From Planctomycetaceae bacterium (lineage in GTDB: Bacteria; Planctomycetota; Planctomycetia; Planctomycetales; Planctomycetaceae), in assembly GCA_017795105.1 (NCBI GenBank), contig CP051247.1, forward strand, positions 5,408,001 to 5,472,000: 64,000 nt of DNA, written 5' to 3'. Shown piece after piece: positions 29,930 to 38,893 of this stretch. The position numbers were made by a program, and so were the translations under genes. Below the pieces are notes generated by a model. The model did no database searches. It was not told the origin of the DNA and saw only the letters and a list, made by a program, of their open reading frames with translations. Positions within the stretch are counted from its first letter, which is position 1. The number at the start of each line of letters is the position of its first letter.

Positions 29930-30727
29930 TCAGTCTTCGAGGACCATCAGTTCGACTTTGCGGAAGTCGATAGGATGGCTTTCGGACTGCAGCGAGATCG
30001 ACCCGCCTTTGAGCATCAGCGAGCCCTGTTCATCGGCCAGCATTTTGGCATGCTCATCGCGAGGATCGAGCTGAGGCTCGAAGTATTCGAGCACCAGTTC
30101 GCCGTTCACGAAGTGACGAAAACTCTTGTCTCCGAGGACTTCCACTTCCACGGTCACCCACTGGTCGCCGTGGTAGGTTTCGGAACTTGAGCTGGTGCAG
30201 TGCGGGGTGAACAGCTTGTCGTTCATGACTACGTTCGTGCCAGGCGTGCACAGGTTGGCCGTCGTGCGGTCTTTCTCGCCGTTTCCGCCGAGGAACTGGA
30301 CTTCGATCGAAGTCGGGAAGTCCTGATCGACGGTCATCTTCTTCGGATCTTCACCGTGCAGCATTGCTCCGCTGTTCCGCAGAGCCCAGCCTTCGCCGCC
30401 GGGGCACTGGTCGCCGACAAATCGATACTCGACCCGCAGTTTGTAGTTGGAATACGGCGTCTTGTAGAACAGATGCCCGAACTGGCGATCGAACTTCTCG
30501 TACTGATCATACCGAACCTGCAGCAGCCCATCTTCAACGCGGAAGGTGTTGCCGAAGTTCTCGCCAAGCGGTTTTCCCTTAATTTTCGGCGTCCAGCCTT
30601 CCAGATTCTTGCCATTGAACAGCTGGATCCACTTCCCGGACTCAGCCGGCTCGGCGGCAGACAGAGAAACGGCGGAGAGGCCCAAAGTGGCGATACAGAG
30701 AAGTGCGACGAGAGATCGGCGAAGCAT
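29930..30727 (-). CDS. Secreted DUF1080-domain protein
   Basis: A 265-residue exported protein with signal peptide (LRRSLVALLCIATLGLSAVS, cleavage after SLSAAE region). The remainder is a DUF1080 (3-keto-disaccharide hydrolase-like, concanavalin-fold) domain: WIQLFNGKNLEGWTPK at the start, FRVEDGLLQVRYDQY, YKLRVEYRF and the conserved HFVNGELVLEY near the C-terminus. DUF1080 domains are hugely expanded in planctomycetes and are linked to carbohydrate degradation. The ATG at 30727 was chosen (signal begins at once); an ATG at 30739 adds four residues. It is convergent with the SUI1 gene. Confidence 0.88.
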   Translation of the reverse strand: MLRRSLVALLCIATLGLSAVSLSAAEPAESGKWIQLFNGKNLEGWTPKIKGKPLGENFGNTFRVEDGLLQVRYDQYEKFDRQFGHLFYKTPYSNYKLRVEYRFVGDQCPGGEGWALRNSGAMLHGEDPKKMTVDQDFPTSIEVQFLGGNGEKDRTTANLCTPGTNVVMNDKLFTPHCTSSSSETYHGDQWVTVEVEVLGDKSFRHFVNGELVLEYFEPQLDPRDEHAKMLADEQGSLMLKGGSISLQSESHPIDFRKVELMVLED

Positions 30728-30934
30728 AGGAATTCCCATCAGACGAGGATTAAACAGCAGTTGTTGATCGGTTCATTGTGTAACAGACGCAAGCCGGGGG
30801 CAAGTCTGCTGCGGGTGTGGGCGGGCATTCGCGGCGGCCGGGCAGATTCCCGTTGAGTCAATCGGCGGGAATCGATACTTTACCGCCGCATTTTCCCGTC
30901 TTCTGGATGTCGTACACTCAAACTGGACAAGACC

Positions 30935-31759
30935 GTGCGAGCAATTCTGACTGTTACCGCCGCCCTGATCCTGTGCCTGTCGGGGCTGACTTCGAACCTG
31001 TCCGCCCAGGATTACCGCATCTATACCCGCGTTTTCCGCAACACGGCCGGCGACCAGAATCAGCGTCCCGAAGTGATTTCCCGCAGTTTGACACTCTGGC
31101 ACGCCGGAAAAGCTTACGACTGGATCGATATGGTTGGCGAGCTCGTCATCTACGATCCTGCTCAGCAGCGGTACACCATTGTCAGCGGCAGTCATCGTAA
31201 AGGCTGCACGGTCGAGTTCAGCGAGTTGCGTCACTACCTCAAAGTTGCCCGGTCGAAGGCGAGCGATTACGTCGATGAAGTCTCCCGGACTGATTCCGCC
31301 GATGCCGCCGCCGAGATCGAGCGGATTCGCTTTCAGGTCGATCCACAATTCGAAATCACCGATGGCAACGCGCCCAACGAGGTCGTCTTTTCCAGTCCCG
31401 TCATGCAATATGCAATCCAGACCGTACCGGCTCCGAATCCCGACGTCGCTGAGACGTTTCGCCTGTATGCGGATGGAGCCGCCCAGCTCAATTACATGCT
31501 CCACGGGCAGTCGTCTCTGCCGGGGCCACGGCTTAAGATCAACGAAGAACTGGTTCGGCGGAGCCTGCTGCCGGTGCGAGTTCAGCTAACGCTGAAGGAT
31601 GAAGCCCGCACGGTGCTCACCGCGGAGCACAGCATTCAGTGGAGTCTCAGCACGCAGGACCGGACCCGCATTCGTGACTGGCAGTCGATGCTGCAGGATC
31701 AGCACTTCGAGTTCGTGTCGTTTCAGAACTACCAGCGAGCCATGCTTGAGAAACCGTAG
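30935..31759 (+). CDS. Secreted hypothetical protein
   Basis: A 274-residue exported protein starting at a GTG (30935) with a clear signal peptide (MRAILTVTAALILCLSGLTS, cleavage near NLSAQ). The mature part is mixed alpha/beta with ELVIYDPAQQRYTIVSG and no recognised domain. Its DNA is opposite DUF1080 in direction, with a 207-bp divergent gap. It is five bases upstream of the VTT-domain gene at 31765 and is probably co-transcribed with it. Confidence 0.72.
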   Translation: MRAILTVTAALILCLSGLTSNLSAQDYRIYTRVFRNTAGDQNQRPEVISRSLTLWHAGKAYDWIDMVGELVIYDPAQQRYTIVSGSHRKGCTVEFSELRHYLKVARSKASDYVDEVSRTDSADAAAEIERIRFQVDPQFEITDGNAPNEVVFSSPVMQYAIQTVPAPNPDVAETFRLYADGAAQLNYMLHGQSSLPGPRLKINEELVRRSLLPVRVQLTLKDEARTVLTAEHSIQWSLSTQDRTRIRDWQSMLQDQHFEFVSFQNYQRAMLEKP

Positions 31760-31764
31760 TTGCG

Positions 31765-32469
31765 ATGAGTGTTGAGGACGAACGGGGACCAGAAGCAGAA
31801 AAACAAGGTCGATCACTCAAGCGGCTCGCGATTGCCGTTGTGTTGATTCTGCTGGTGCCGATCGTCCCGTTTCTCGTGCTCGGTGAAGTCTTTGAAGCCA
31901 GTCAACTGCAGTGGCTGAAAGACTCGGTCACGCCCGCCCGAACTGCGAATCTGCTGTTGCTGCTGCTCGCTGTCGATATCTTTTTGCCGGTTCCGTCGAG
32001 CGGCGTGATTACCTACGGCGGCAGCCAGCTTGGATTTCTCCCCGCCGCGCTGTTCGCGACCGCAGGTCTGACGCTTGGAGCGGCCATCGGATACGAACTT
32101 GCCCGGGCGGTTGGGCAACCGGCTCTGCGACGCTGGGCGAAGCGGGAGGATGAACAGATTCTCCAAAGATTCGTCGCGAGCTGGGGCCTGATTACGCTGG
32201 TCGTCTCGCGTCCGCTGCCGATTCTGGGAGAAGCAGCCGTATTGATGCTCGGAGCCGGAAAGCTGCGACGGGTGCTGTTCTACCCAATTCTGGCTCTCAC
32301 GAACCTCGCCATCGCTGTCGCTTACGCGGCTCTCGGCAGTTGGGTTTCAGACAGAAATTTCCCGCTGGTGATCACGATGTCTCTGCTCATCCCGCTGGTA
32401 GCCACTCTCTGGATCAAGTGGATCCTTTCAAGCAGAATGCGTCCGGCCGAAGAAGAGCAGAGCACCTGA
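31765..32469 (+). CDS. VTT-domain (DedA/SNARE-associated family) membrane protein
   Basis: A 234-residue inner-membrane protein with five to six hydrophobic segments, matching the VTT/DedA group. Signature: LPVPSSGVITYGGSQLGFLP, the Gly-rich TAGLTLGAAIGYELARAVG and, in the second half, SRPLPILGEAAVLMLGAGKL. Members act as lipid scramblases or flippases, for example of undecaprenyl phosphate or phosphatidylethanolamine. The substrate here is unknown. The start ATG lies five bases after the preceding stop. Confidence 0.85.
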   Translation: MSVEDERGPEAEKQGRSLKRLAIAVVLILLVPIVPFLVLGEVFEASQLQWLKDSVTPARTANLLLLLLAVDIFLPVPSSGVITYGGSQLGFLPAALFATAGLTLGAAIGYELARAVGQPALRRWAKREDEQILQRFVASWGLITLVVSRPLPILGEAAVLMLGAGKLRRVLFYPILALTNLAIAVAYAALGSWVSDRNFPLVITMSLLIPLVATLWIKWILSSRMRPAEEEQST

Positions 32470-32477
32470 AAATCGAC

Positions 32478-33260
32478 CTAGGGGCAATCTAATTTGCGTC
32501 CGGCCAGAATGACGATCGGAAACGAGAAGTGGATCTTTCCGTCCACTTCAGTCGTGTCGACTCCGAGAGAGTTCTCCGTGAGATCACGCGTAAAGACTTC
32601 TCGGATCCGAGGCACATCGGCCGGATCGGGAAATGATGACGCAAGCAACGCATCAAGTTCGACCGGAACCTTATAGAAGCCCGTTCGGACATTCTCCAGT
32701 CCCTGACTCTGGAACATCTCGAACAAGACGCCAAGTTCAATGGCCTGAACGTGTGACGGATCTCGTAACTTCTCGACCGCGTCGTAGGCGATCCTCTGTT
32801 CGGGAGAGTTTGTGAACACATCTGCGACGCAAACAGTGTGGCCGGGACGGCAGACGCGGACCATTTCGGCGAGAGCATCCGCGGGATGGGTCATGTGATG
32901 AAACGCGTATCTTGAAAGAACCACGTCAAAGCTCGAATCAGCAAAGGGAAGCGGAGCAGCCGTGCCAATGTGCCAGGTCAGATTCGTCAGCCTGAGTTGC
33001 CGCTGTCTCTGTTCGGCCTGAGCGATCATCGCGGGCGTGAGATCAATGCCCGTCACATGCTCAGCCAGTCGCGCTGCCGCACATGCAACCAGGCCAGGAC
33101 CGCAGGCAACATCCAGAACCTGCTTTCCCGCTGAGACACCTGCGATCTCGAGGAGCAAAGTCAGGGAGTCCTGTTCGGAATGAGCGGGCAGTTCCGCGAA
33201 GGGAAGAGCCTGCCGCGTAAATTGATCAATGACAATGTCGTCGTGCTGGTCATCGGCCAT
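32478..33260 (-). CDS. Class I SAM-dependent methyltransferase (UbiE-like)
   Basis: A 260-residue methyltransferase with motif I VLDVACGPGLVACAAARL, the acidic motif II VTGIDLTPAMIAQAE, and post-motif strands PFADSSFDVVLSRYAFHH and VCRPGHTVCVADVF. It transfers methyl from S-adenosylmethionine to an unknown acceptor. The ATG at 33260 follows GAGAGGA in the minus strand; the frame upstream to 33314 overlaps only the AraC gene's stop. It is 54 bp downstream of the AraC regulator gene and likely in the same transcript, hinting at co-regulation by it. Confidence 0.88.
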   Translation of the reverse strand: MADDQHDDIVIDQFTRQALPFAELPAHSEQDSLTLLLEIAGVSAGKQVLDVACGPGLVACAAARLAEHVTGIDLTPAMIAQAEQRQRQLRLTNLTWHIGTAAPLPFADSSFDVVLSRYAFHHMTHPADALAEMVRVCRPGHTVCVADVFTNSPEQRIAYDAVEKLRDPSHVQAIELGVLFEMFQSQGLENVRTGFYKVPVELDALLASSFPDPADVPRIREVFTRDLTENSLGVDTTEVDGKIHFSFPIVILAGRKLDCP

Positions 33261-33314
33261 CAGAAGTCCTCTCGATTCAAGGGAAAGAATTACCGAGAGG
33301 ATCGTAGCTGGCAA

Positions 33315-34118
33315 TCACGAGGCGTTCTTGAACGATCTTGCTCTTCTGCGGTACGAGCCTGGATTTGCTCCGACAAGCTTTCGGAAATGCCTCGTAAGGT
33401 GGGACTGGTCCGCAAAGCCGAGAGAATAAGCGACGTCAGCTGGCGGCTGTCCTTTGCGGAGCAGTTGTCGAGCCCTATTAACGCGGCATTGCAGGTGAAA
33501 CGCCTGTGGCGGCATCCCAGTGATCTGCCGAAACGTGCGGGCGAAATGAAAGGTCGAAACACCTGCCCGCTCACTAAGTTCGGCCAACGGAACTTCGCGA
33601 TCGAGTTCCCGAGAAAGCAGCAGTTTTGTTTCGTCGATCCAGGAAACAGAACGGATGCCCGGTGAATCGCCCGATGTTTTGATCTGATGGAGTTCATTCA
33701 TCAGAACGTGAAGCACCCTGGACTGCTGAGACGACTGCTTTTCACGAGCGATCAGTTGATGAAGCTCACGGCATGCTTTAGCACCTCGTGGGGAAAGCCT
33801 CTCAACTTTTTGCTGGCTGAGATTGGCGAGTCGTGGTGTCATCGTTGTTATCGGAAGATAAACCGTGACGAACTCCCAAGGCTGTTGACGGCAAGGCTGC
33901 AAACGATGAATGCAAAGCGGGGGAATGACGACTCCCGTCGTTTGCGGAACAACATGAGCGGAAGTGGTGTCGTAGACGATCCCGGAGCCGGAAACAGAGA
34001 CACTGATTTGAATCTCATGGTGCCAGTGAGCCGTCTGCTGTTCTGAGCTCCAGCAGGATGACCAGGCTTCGAGGCCAGTTTTATAGCCCGGCCAGAATTC
34101 ATTCCGGTTATCTCGCAT
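33315..34118 (-). CDS. AraC-family transcriptional regulator
   Basis: A 267-residue regulator. The N-terminal about 140 residues are a cupin-like sensor (HWHHEIQISVSVSGSGIVYD, GVVIPPLCIHRLQP). The C-terminal about 100 residues are two AraC helix-turn-helix motifs: PLAELSERAGVSTFHFARTF and the signature DVAYSLGFADQSHLTRHFRK, followed by LVGANPGSYRR. It should sense a small effector and control nearby promoters; the methyltransferase gene 54 bp downstream is the likeliest partner. The ATG has GGGAAA upstream. Confidence 0.9.
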   Translation of the reverse strand: MRDNRNEFWPGYKTGLEAWSSCWSSEQQTAHWHHEIQISVSVSGSGIVYDTTSAHVVPQTTGVVIPPLCIHRLQPCRQQPWEFVTVYLPITTMTPRLANLSQQKVERLSPRGAKACRELHQLIAREKQSSQQSRVLHVLMNELHQIKTSGDSPGIRSVSWIDETKLLLSRELDREVPLAELSERAGVSTFHFARTFRQITGMPPQAFHLQCRVNRARQLLRKGQPPADVAYSLGFADQSHLTRHFRKLVGANPGSYRRRARSFKNAS

Positions 34119-34217
34119 CGAGTTTTCCCGTAGCGGTCCGATATGGCAAAAGATGTTGCCGCACCGACACCGCAGGAATGCGAAGAGTTCGCAGCAGAGG
34201 CCGGCTCCAGGGGAAAA

Positions 34218-35156
34218 TCAGCGGGACTTGACCTCGAACGTCGCGATGACGGGGAAGTGATCGGAGTAGCCGATGCGATCACGGTAGTCGTCGATCGGCA
34301 ACGGGATCTTGCGACCGTTGAACGAGCGGCGATCGTTGATCATGAACGAAGGGCGGTACACGTGCGACTTCTTCCATTCAATCGCTCCGCCGGAGACCGC
34401 CTGCTGGTTGATCAGGATCTGATCGAAGCAATGCAGGTTCATCGTGCTCGATTCGCTGTCGTAATGCCCGTGGGTCCAGCGGAGGTTCTCGGAAATGCTG
34501 GTCATCGTGTTCCGCAGGCCCTGCTTCTCCAGATACTTCAACGATTCATCGGTCGGGTCATCGTTGAAATCGCCGACGACAACGACTGGAACAGGGCGAC
34601 CTTCCGTGGCGTAAATCAGTTCCTGAATACAGTCGGCTGCGGCTTTCGCACAGGTGAGCCGCAAATTCTCCCGGGCGTCGTCCCGACGACTCTTCCAGTG
34701 ATTGACGATGACATAGAACGGTCCGCCGGTCGTGGTGAAGCGGGCGACGAGCAGATCGCGCGGAAAGTCGGGGACATCAAACGTCTGTACCATGCAGGGG
34801 AATCGGCTGAGGATTGCACAGTCGATGCCGCGAGGATCGGCTCCGTCGATGAGCGTGAAGTACTTGTATTCGCTGCGGGAGAGATAGCCGCTGACGAGTT
34901 GACGCAGCAGGGCCATGTTCTCGACTTCCGCCAGCCCGAGGATGTCGGCATTCAGGCCACGAATCACCTCGGCGTCTTTTCCGAGTCGCTCGCGAACGGA
35001 ACTCGAAGAAGCCTTCTCATCGTAGGGGAGCAGAGGATCGTCGTATTCGTCGAGCAGGTTCTCCACGTTCCAGAAGCCAATCGTCAGCTCTTCGGCTGAG
35101 GCGGGAAGGGCAAACAGAAGGCTTCCAAGTACTAGACAGCAGACCGAGCGCAACAT
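34218..35156 (-). CDS. Secreted endonuclease/exonuclease/phosphatase-family protein
   Basis: A 312-residue protein with signal peptide (SVCCLVLGSLLFALPASAEE) and an EEP (DNase I-like) fold. Catalytic segments: IGFWNVENL (Asn), LGLAEVEN (Glu), VIVNHWKS (His), VVVGDFNDDP (Asp/Asn) and the final YSDHFPVIATF (Asp-His). All catalytic positions look intact, so it is probably active outside the cytoplasm on DNA, nucleotides or phospholipids. GAGG eight bases upstream supports the ATG at 35156. Confidence 0.88.
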   Translation of the reverse strand: MLRSVCCLVLGSLLFALPASAEELTIGFWNVENLLDEYDDPLLPYDEKASSSSVRERLGKDAEVIRGLNADILGLAEVENMALLRQLVSGYLSRSEYKYFTLIDGADPRGIDCAILSRFPCMVQTFDVPDFPRDLLVARFTTTGGPFYVIVNHWKSRRDDARENLRLTCAKAAADCIQELIYATEGRPVPVVVVGDFNDDPTDESLKYLEKQGLRNTMTSISENLRWTHGHYDSESSTMNLHCFDQILINQQAVSGGAIEWKKSHVYRPSFMINDRRSFNGRKIPLPIDDYRDRIGYSDHFPVIATFEVKSR

Positions 35157-35291
35157 GGAGAAACCTCAGAGCTGGAGTTGTCGGTGTTCTTTGAGCAGTT
35201 TACTTTAGGGTGTTACCGTTCCGTCTGCGAAAGATGCAGCGTTTCAGGCCAATCGACGCTCATTCGCGGACATACGCTAGAGTGATCCGCT

Positions 35292-36143
35292 CTAGATGTT
35301 CAGCCATTCGCGGAACAGGAATTCCAGACGGATGGCGAGCAGCGCGATGCGGCCCATCACGGTCATACCGAACATGGCTCCGAAGGTCATCATGAGAATC
35401 CAGATTCCATACTTCGAAACGCCGCCGACGACCCCTTTGTGTTCGATCGAGAAGAAGAAGTACGTCAGGCACGCCAGCAGGCTGAGGACCATGAAGATAT
35501 TCGTGAGCGATGTCGCGTAATCAATACCGCTTCCGTTTGCGACCAGGAACGGCAGGAAACTGTTCTCGATCTGGCTGAGGAAGTCGGCTTCGAGATAAGC
35601 CACCATGCGAAGCCCGGCTGTCGTTCCGATGATGAACGCCAGCGGCCAGACGGAAATCCAGCTCATCTTCGGCACCAGTCGCATCAGAAGCATGATGCCC
35701 AGGATCAGCGGGACGATGTAGAACAGGCTTGTCGCCTCGGGTTCAGGCGACATCCCTGGCATTGCCCACTGCTGCGTCATGCCGGGCAGCAGTTTGGCGA
35801 ACAGGTTCGGCACCAGCGTCGACCAGAAACCGACCACCATGTAGTACGCCGCGGAGACCCCCACCACCGTCGCCTCGGCGACCTTGTAGAACGGGTTATC
35901 GCGATACAGAAACGAGAAGATGCAAAGCGTGAAAAACGCAGCCATCCACAGTCCGAACGAGCGGGTGTAGCTGAGCTCGGCAATCCCGGCTCGGCGGTCG
36001 ATCTCATCCGCGTCGACCCAGTGGCCATCGACCTGCTTCACGTAATGTCGCCCGGCCTTGCCTTCCGGATCAGTGACCGTGCGATAGGTCACGAACAGAA
36101 GGAAGACTGCAATCAGGCAGGTCCAGATGATGCGTTCGTTCAT
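35292..36143 (-). CDS. Polytopic membrane protein, last gene of ATPase/membrane cluster
   Basis: A 283-residue inner-membrane protein with about seven to eight hydrophobic segments (IIWTCLIAVFLLFVTYRTV, LWMAAFFTLCIFSFLY, FYIVPLILGIMLLMRLVPK and IWILMMTFGAMFGMTVMGRI). A short charged region after the first segment (VDADEIDRR) probably faces the cytoplasm or periplasm. I do not recognise the family beyond its co-occurrence here. It follows the 292-aa gene by 21 bp on the same strand and closes the seven-gene cluster. It may form the membrane channel or anchor of the complex, which is inference. Confidence 0.72.
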   Translation of the reverse strand: MNERIIWTCLIAVFLLFVTYRTVTDPEGKAGRHYVKQVDGHWVDADEIDRRAGIAELSYTRSFGLWMAAFFTLCIFSFLYRDNPFYKVAEATVVGVSAAYYMVVGFWSTLVPNLFAKLLPGMTQQWAMPGMSPEPEATSLFYIVPLILGIMLLMRLVPKMSWISVWPLAFIIGTTAGLRMVAYLEADFLSQIENSFLPFLVANGSGIDYATSLTNIFMVLSLLACLTYFFFSIEHKGVVGGVSKYGIWILMMTFGAMFGMTVMGRIALLAIRLEFLFREWLNI

Positions 36144-36164
36144 AATGGCCGTCTTCTCGGCTAC

Positions 36165-37043
36165 TCAGGTTTTGGCTCGGTTCGATTGCAGGACATACAG
36201 GACGTTACCGGCGATGATCAGCCCGATCATCAACAGGTGAGCCACAAGCTGGGGCCCCATCCGCCGGCGTCCTTCCTGGTAGAGGGCGCGCGGCTCTCCC
36301 TCGATGTATTTCTCGGTGACGAGCGTCTCGTACTCCGCGGCGCCCTTGATCGCGCCGAGCAGACCGATGATCTGCTTCGGAACATACGGATAAAGATACG
36401 GAGCCTGCACGCCAGTGACGCCGGCGACCAGGTTAATGCGTTCCGGGAAGGCCGCCTTCGCGTACTGCACCCATTCCTTGGCCCCGGGATAACCGGCACT
36501 CACGCAGATGATGAGATCCATATCCTGCAGACTTTCCACGCCTTGGCACATCGGGATCTGATCGATATTCGTGCCGCGAGTATCCGTCGTGAAGAGCTCC
36601 CGTAGATTGGTGATGATCACTTTGATCACCCCTTCGTAGCCCGGTTTGAATCCAAGGTCGACGTAGTCTTCACCGTATTTGAGTTCCGGGTAGTCGGTCA
36701 TCAGCACTCGCTGGATCGACTGCTGAATCATGGGTGGTCCACCGGGGTAGAGCGTCAGGAAGTACATTTTGACGTTCTTCTCGGCACAGTGCATGACGAA
36801 CGAAGAGGCCATCGGACCGAGTTCACCTTCCGAGCTCGGATCGTAATCGAGAGCCAGCAGCACGCGGTCGCCTTCTTCGAGTCGCTCGACTTCTTCGAAC
36901 ACGTTGATGGCCTGCTCGGTCGGGACTTCCGGAAAGGTGAGGTCCATGAGAATCGGAATCGCGACGGCCAGCAGCATCATCAGAAAGATGTATCTGCGGT
37001 CGAGGCCGGCCAGACGGTTCACGATCGATTGGTACGAAGACAT
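36165..37043 (-). CDS. Membrane-anchored alpha/beta-domain protein of ATPase/membrane cluster
   Basis: A 292-residue protein with an N-terminal membrane segment (residues 17-34, YIFLMMLLAVAIPILMDL), a central soluble domain of about 220 residues and a C-terminal membrane segment (residues about 262-285). The middle has strand-helix spacing of a Rossmann-like domain: DRVLLALDYDPSSEGELGPM, VKMYFLTLYPGGPP, DMDLIICVSAGYPGAKEWVQ. No nucleotide-binding glycine motif is evident. Its start ATG is two bases from the stop of the 614-aa gene, so translation is probably coupled. Family unknown. Confidence 0.72.
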   Translation of the reverse strand: MSSYQSIVNRLAGLDRRYIFLMMLLAVAIPILMDLTFPEVPTEQAINVFEEVERLEEGDRVLLALDYDPSSEGELGPMASSFVMHCAEKNVKMYFLTLYPGGPPMIQQSIQRVLMTDYPELKYGEDYVDLGFKPGYEGVIKVIITNLRELFTTDTRGTNIDQIPMCQGVESLQDMDLIICVSAGYPGAKEWVQYAKAAFPERINLVAGVTGVQAPYLYPYVPKQIIGLLGAIKGAAEYETLVTEKYIEGEPRALYQEGRRRMGPQLVAHLLMIGLIIAGNVLYVLQSNRAKT

Positions 37044-37045
37044 GA

Positions 37046-38890
37046 TTACTCTTCTCCCGTGCCGAGGTACGAACGGTCGACCCCAAGCAGGATCTTCAGC
37101 GATGTCGAGACGATCCCCAGTGAAATCCCGATCATGATGGCCCGGTTTCCCGCGGTGTTAATCACCGACATGATGAATACGGTAATGTTTTCAATTTTGA
37201 GAGCCGCCAGGGAATCAGGCAGCCAGCTTGTCAGCAACGGACCGGCATAGGTTCTTCCGAGCAGAATCACAAAGGCGGTGGCCAGCAGCAGAAAGGCCTC
37301 GAAGTTCTTGGCCCGGAACGCCCGGAAGGCAGCCGAGGCGACATAGAATGCGAGCAGCGAGAACATTGTTGCTGTCAGCGGGGTGAATGCGTATTCGTAG
37401 AGCCACCAGAACGGGGAGCCCGGTTCGACGTAGTTGCCCGACCACCGATATTTCACCTGATGAGCGGCGATCATCAGGGCGTGCATCTGTTCTTCCCACT
37501 GATGCTGCTCTCGGTAAGGGGCGAGCAGGAATTCGTACTGTTCGTCGGAGAGCGTCTGATCATCCTGTGTCAGTGCTCCGGCCAGCAGTCGATTGCGTTC
37601 GCCAAGAGTGGGGGTTCCCTCCAGAAACGCCTGCAGAGCCGCAGCCTGGCTCTCGTTCCATTCTCCCCGGCTGGCGAGTTCCGGACCGATCTGACTCAGG
37701 TCGACGTAAGGATCCGTGACGACTTGCCGCAGATATGTTTTCTGGTCGTCAGTCAGAGTGACATCGGGACCGGCCGGGGGCAGGGAGGACTCCAGATTCG
37801 TCTCGCCGGCCTGCCGTTCGGCCAGCAGTTCACAGGCCGACTTCTCGCCGGCTTCGGCAACCCCGGCCTGGTCGATCGTGTTGATCAACTGGTCGGCGGT
37901 CCAGCCGGATTCCAGCATGCCGGGCAGCATGTTCTTCTGGTCGTCCGTCAATCCGCCGGGCAGCGAGGCCAGTTCATCAACGAAGGCCTGAATCTGTTCG
38001 GCCGTCAGCGGACGTGTATGCGGGAAGACATCGGCCAGTTCGTTCTTCATCTCGATACTGATCGGACCGGTGACGCTCAATTCTCCCTCAACGACTTCGA
38101 TGCGGTCGAGCCAATCGTCTGACGTCGGGAACGCCGGAGGCGGATCGGAAATCGCCATCGTGGTGACATGACGGCTTCGTTCAACAAGCAGGTCCACAGC
38201 CGTCGTCCAGGCAGAGCCTCCGTCGAGATCCCGCAATGCCTCTTCGGCCTCCTCCGAAAGCGGGCCGCTGGCAGCGAGAGAGCGGTGATCGGCGAAGTAG
38301 AGCACCTCGCCGGCCATGTCATCGTCTGGGCGAGCCTGTTGCGCCAATTGTTCGACGGCACACTGCCATTCGAGTTTGAGGTGGTAATCGTTGAGATCGT
38401 TCTGCTGCCCGGGCGTCATCCAGCCGCGGAACTGCAGTTGCGTGACGTTCTCTCCTTCGGTGGAGTAACTCAACTGACTGCGAACGGAAGCGGGCAGTTC
38501 TTTCTCGAACCACGCGGCTGGCAGTGCGACATCGACGCTGTAGGTCAAATCGTTGGGGAGTTCTTCCACGGTCAATGGCGCGAAGCTCAAGCCATAGAAT
38601 TCCTGATCGATACTTGGCGAGACATCCCACTTGAGAAGGCCGACAAACAGCGTCAGCAGAAACGTGACCACAGTGATTAGCGAGTAGGCCCAGCCTTCTT
38701 TCTGATCGCTGACCTTCTTCAGGTGAATCTTCAGCAGGTTCCCGCCGCCGAGAATGAAGGCGATGGCCGCGAGAATGTCGAACCAGACCGCGGCTGTTTC
38801 GCCCCAGCTGACCGTAGCCGGGATGAAAGCCGTGAAGATCAGGACGATCCCACAGGTGGCGGCAATCAGTAACGGAACCGTGCGTCGCAC
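37046..38890 (-). CDS. 614-aa membrane protein with large extramembrane domain, ATPase/membrane cluster
   Basis: Begins at a GTG (38890) with GGGAG about nine bases upstream and three bases from the preceding stop. Three membrane segments fill residues 1-90. A soluble region of about 370 residues follows and contains repeated short motifs around L(T/S)xxQ (for example LTAEQIQAFVDEL, GLTDDQKNML, TLTDDQKTYL, TLSDEQYEFL). The C-terminus has three further membrane segments (from FWWLYEYAFTPLTATMFSL). The Lx-Asp-Gln motifs look like short helical repeats for assembly. No enzymatic motif. Function unknown. Confidence 0.72.
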   Translation of the reverse strand: MRRTVPLLIAATCGIVLIFTAFIPATVSWGETAAVWFDILAAIAFILGGGNLLKIHLKKVSDQKEGWAYSLITVVTFLLTLFVGLLKWDVSPSIDQEFYGLSFAPLTVEELPNDLTYSVDVALPAAWFEKELPASVRSQLSYSTEGENVTQLQFRGWMTPGQQNDLNDYHLKLEWQCAVEQLAQQARPDDDMAGEVLYFADHRSLAASGPLSEEAEEALRDLDGGSAWTTAVDLLVERSRHVTTMAISDPPPAFPTSDDWLDRIEVVEGELSVTGPISIEMKNELADVFPHTRPLTAEQIQAFVDELASLPGGLTDDQKNMLPGMLESGWTADQLINTIDQAGVAEAGEKSACELLAERQAGETNLESSLPPAGPDVTLTDDQKTYLRQVVTDPYVDLSQIGPELASRGEWNESQAAALQAFLEGTPTLGERNRLLAGALTQDDQTLSDEQYEFLLAPYREQHQWEEQMHALMIAAHQVKYRWSGNYVEPGSPFWWLYEYAFTPLTATMFSLLAFYVASAAFRAFRAKNFEAFLLLATAFVILLGRTYAGPLLTSWLPDSLAALKIENITVFIMSVINTAGNRAIMIGISLGIVSTSLKILLGVDRSYLGTGEE

Positions 38891-38893
38891 CAG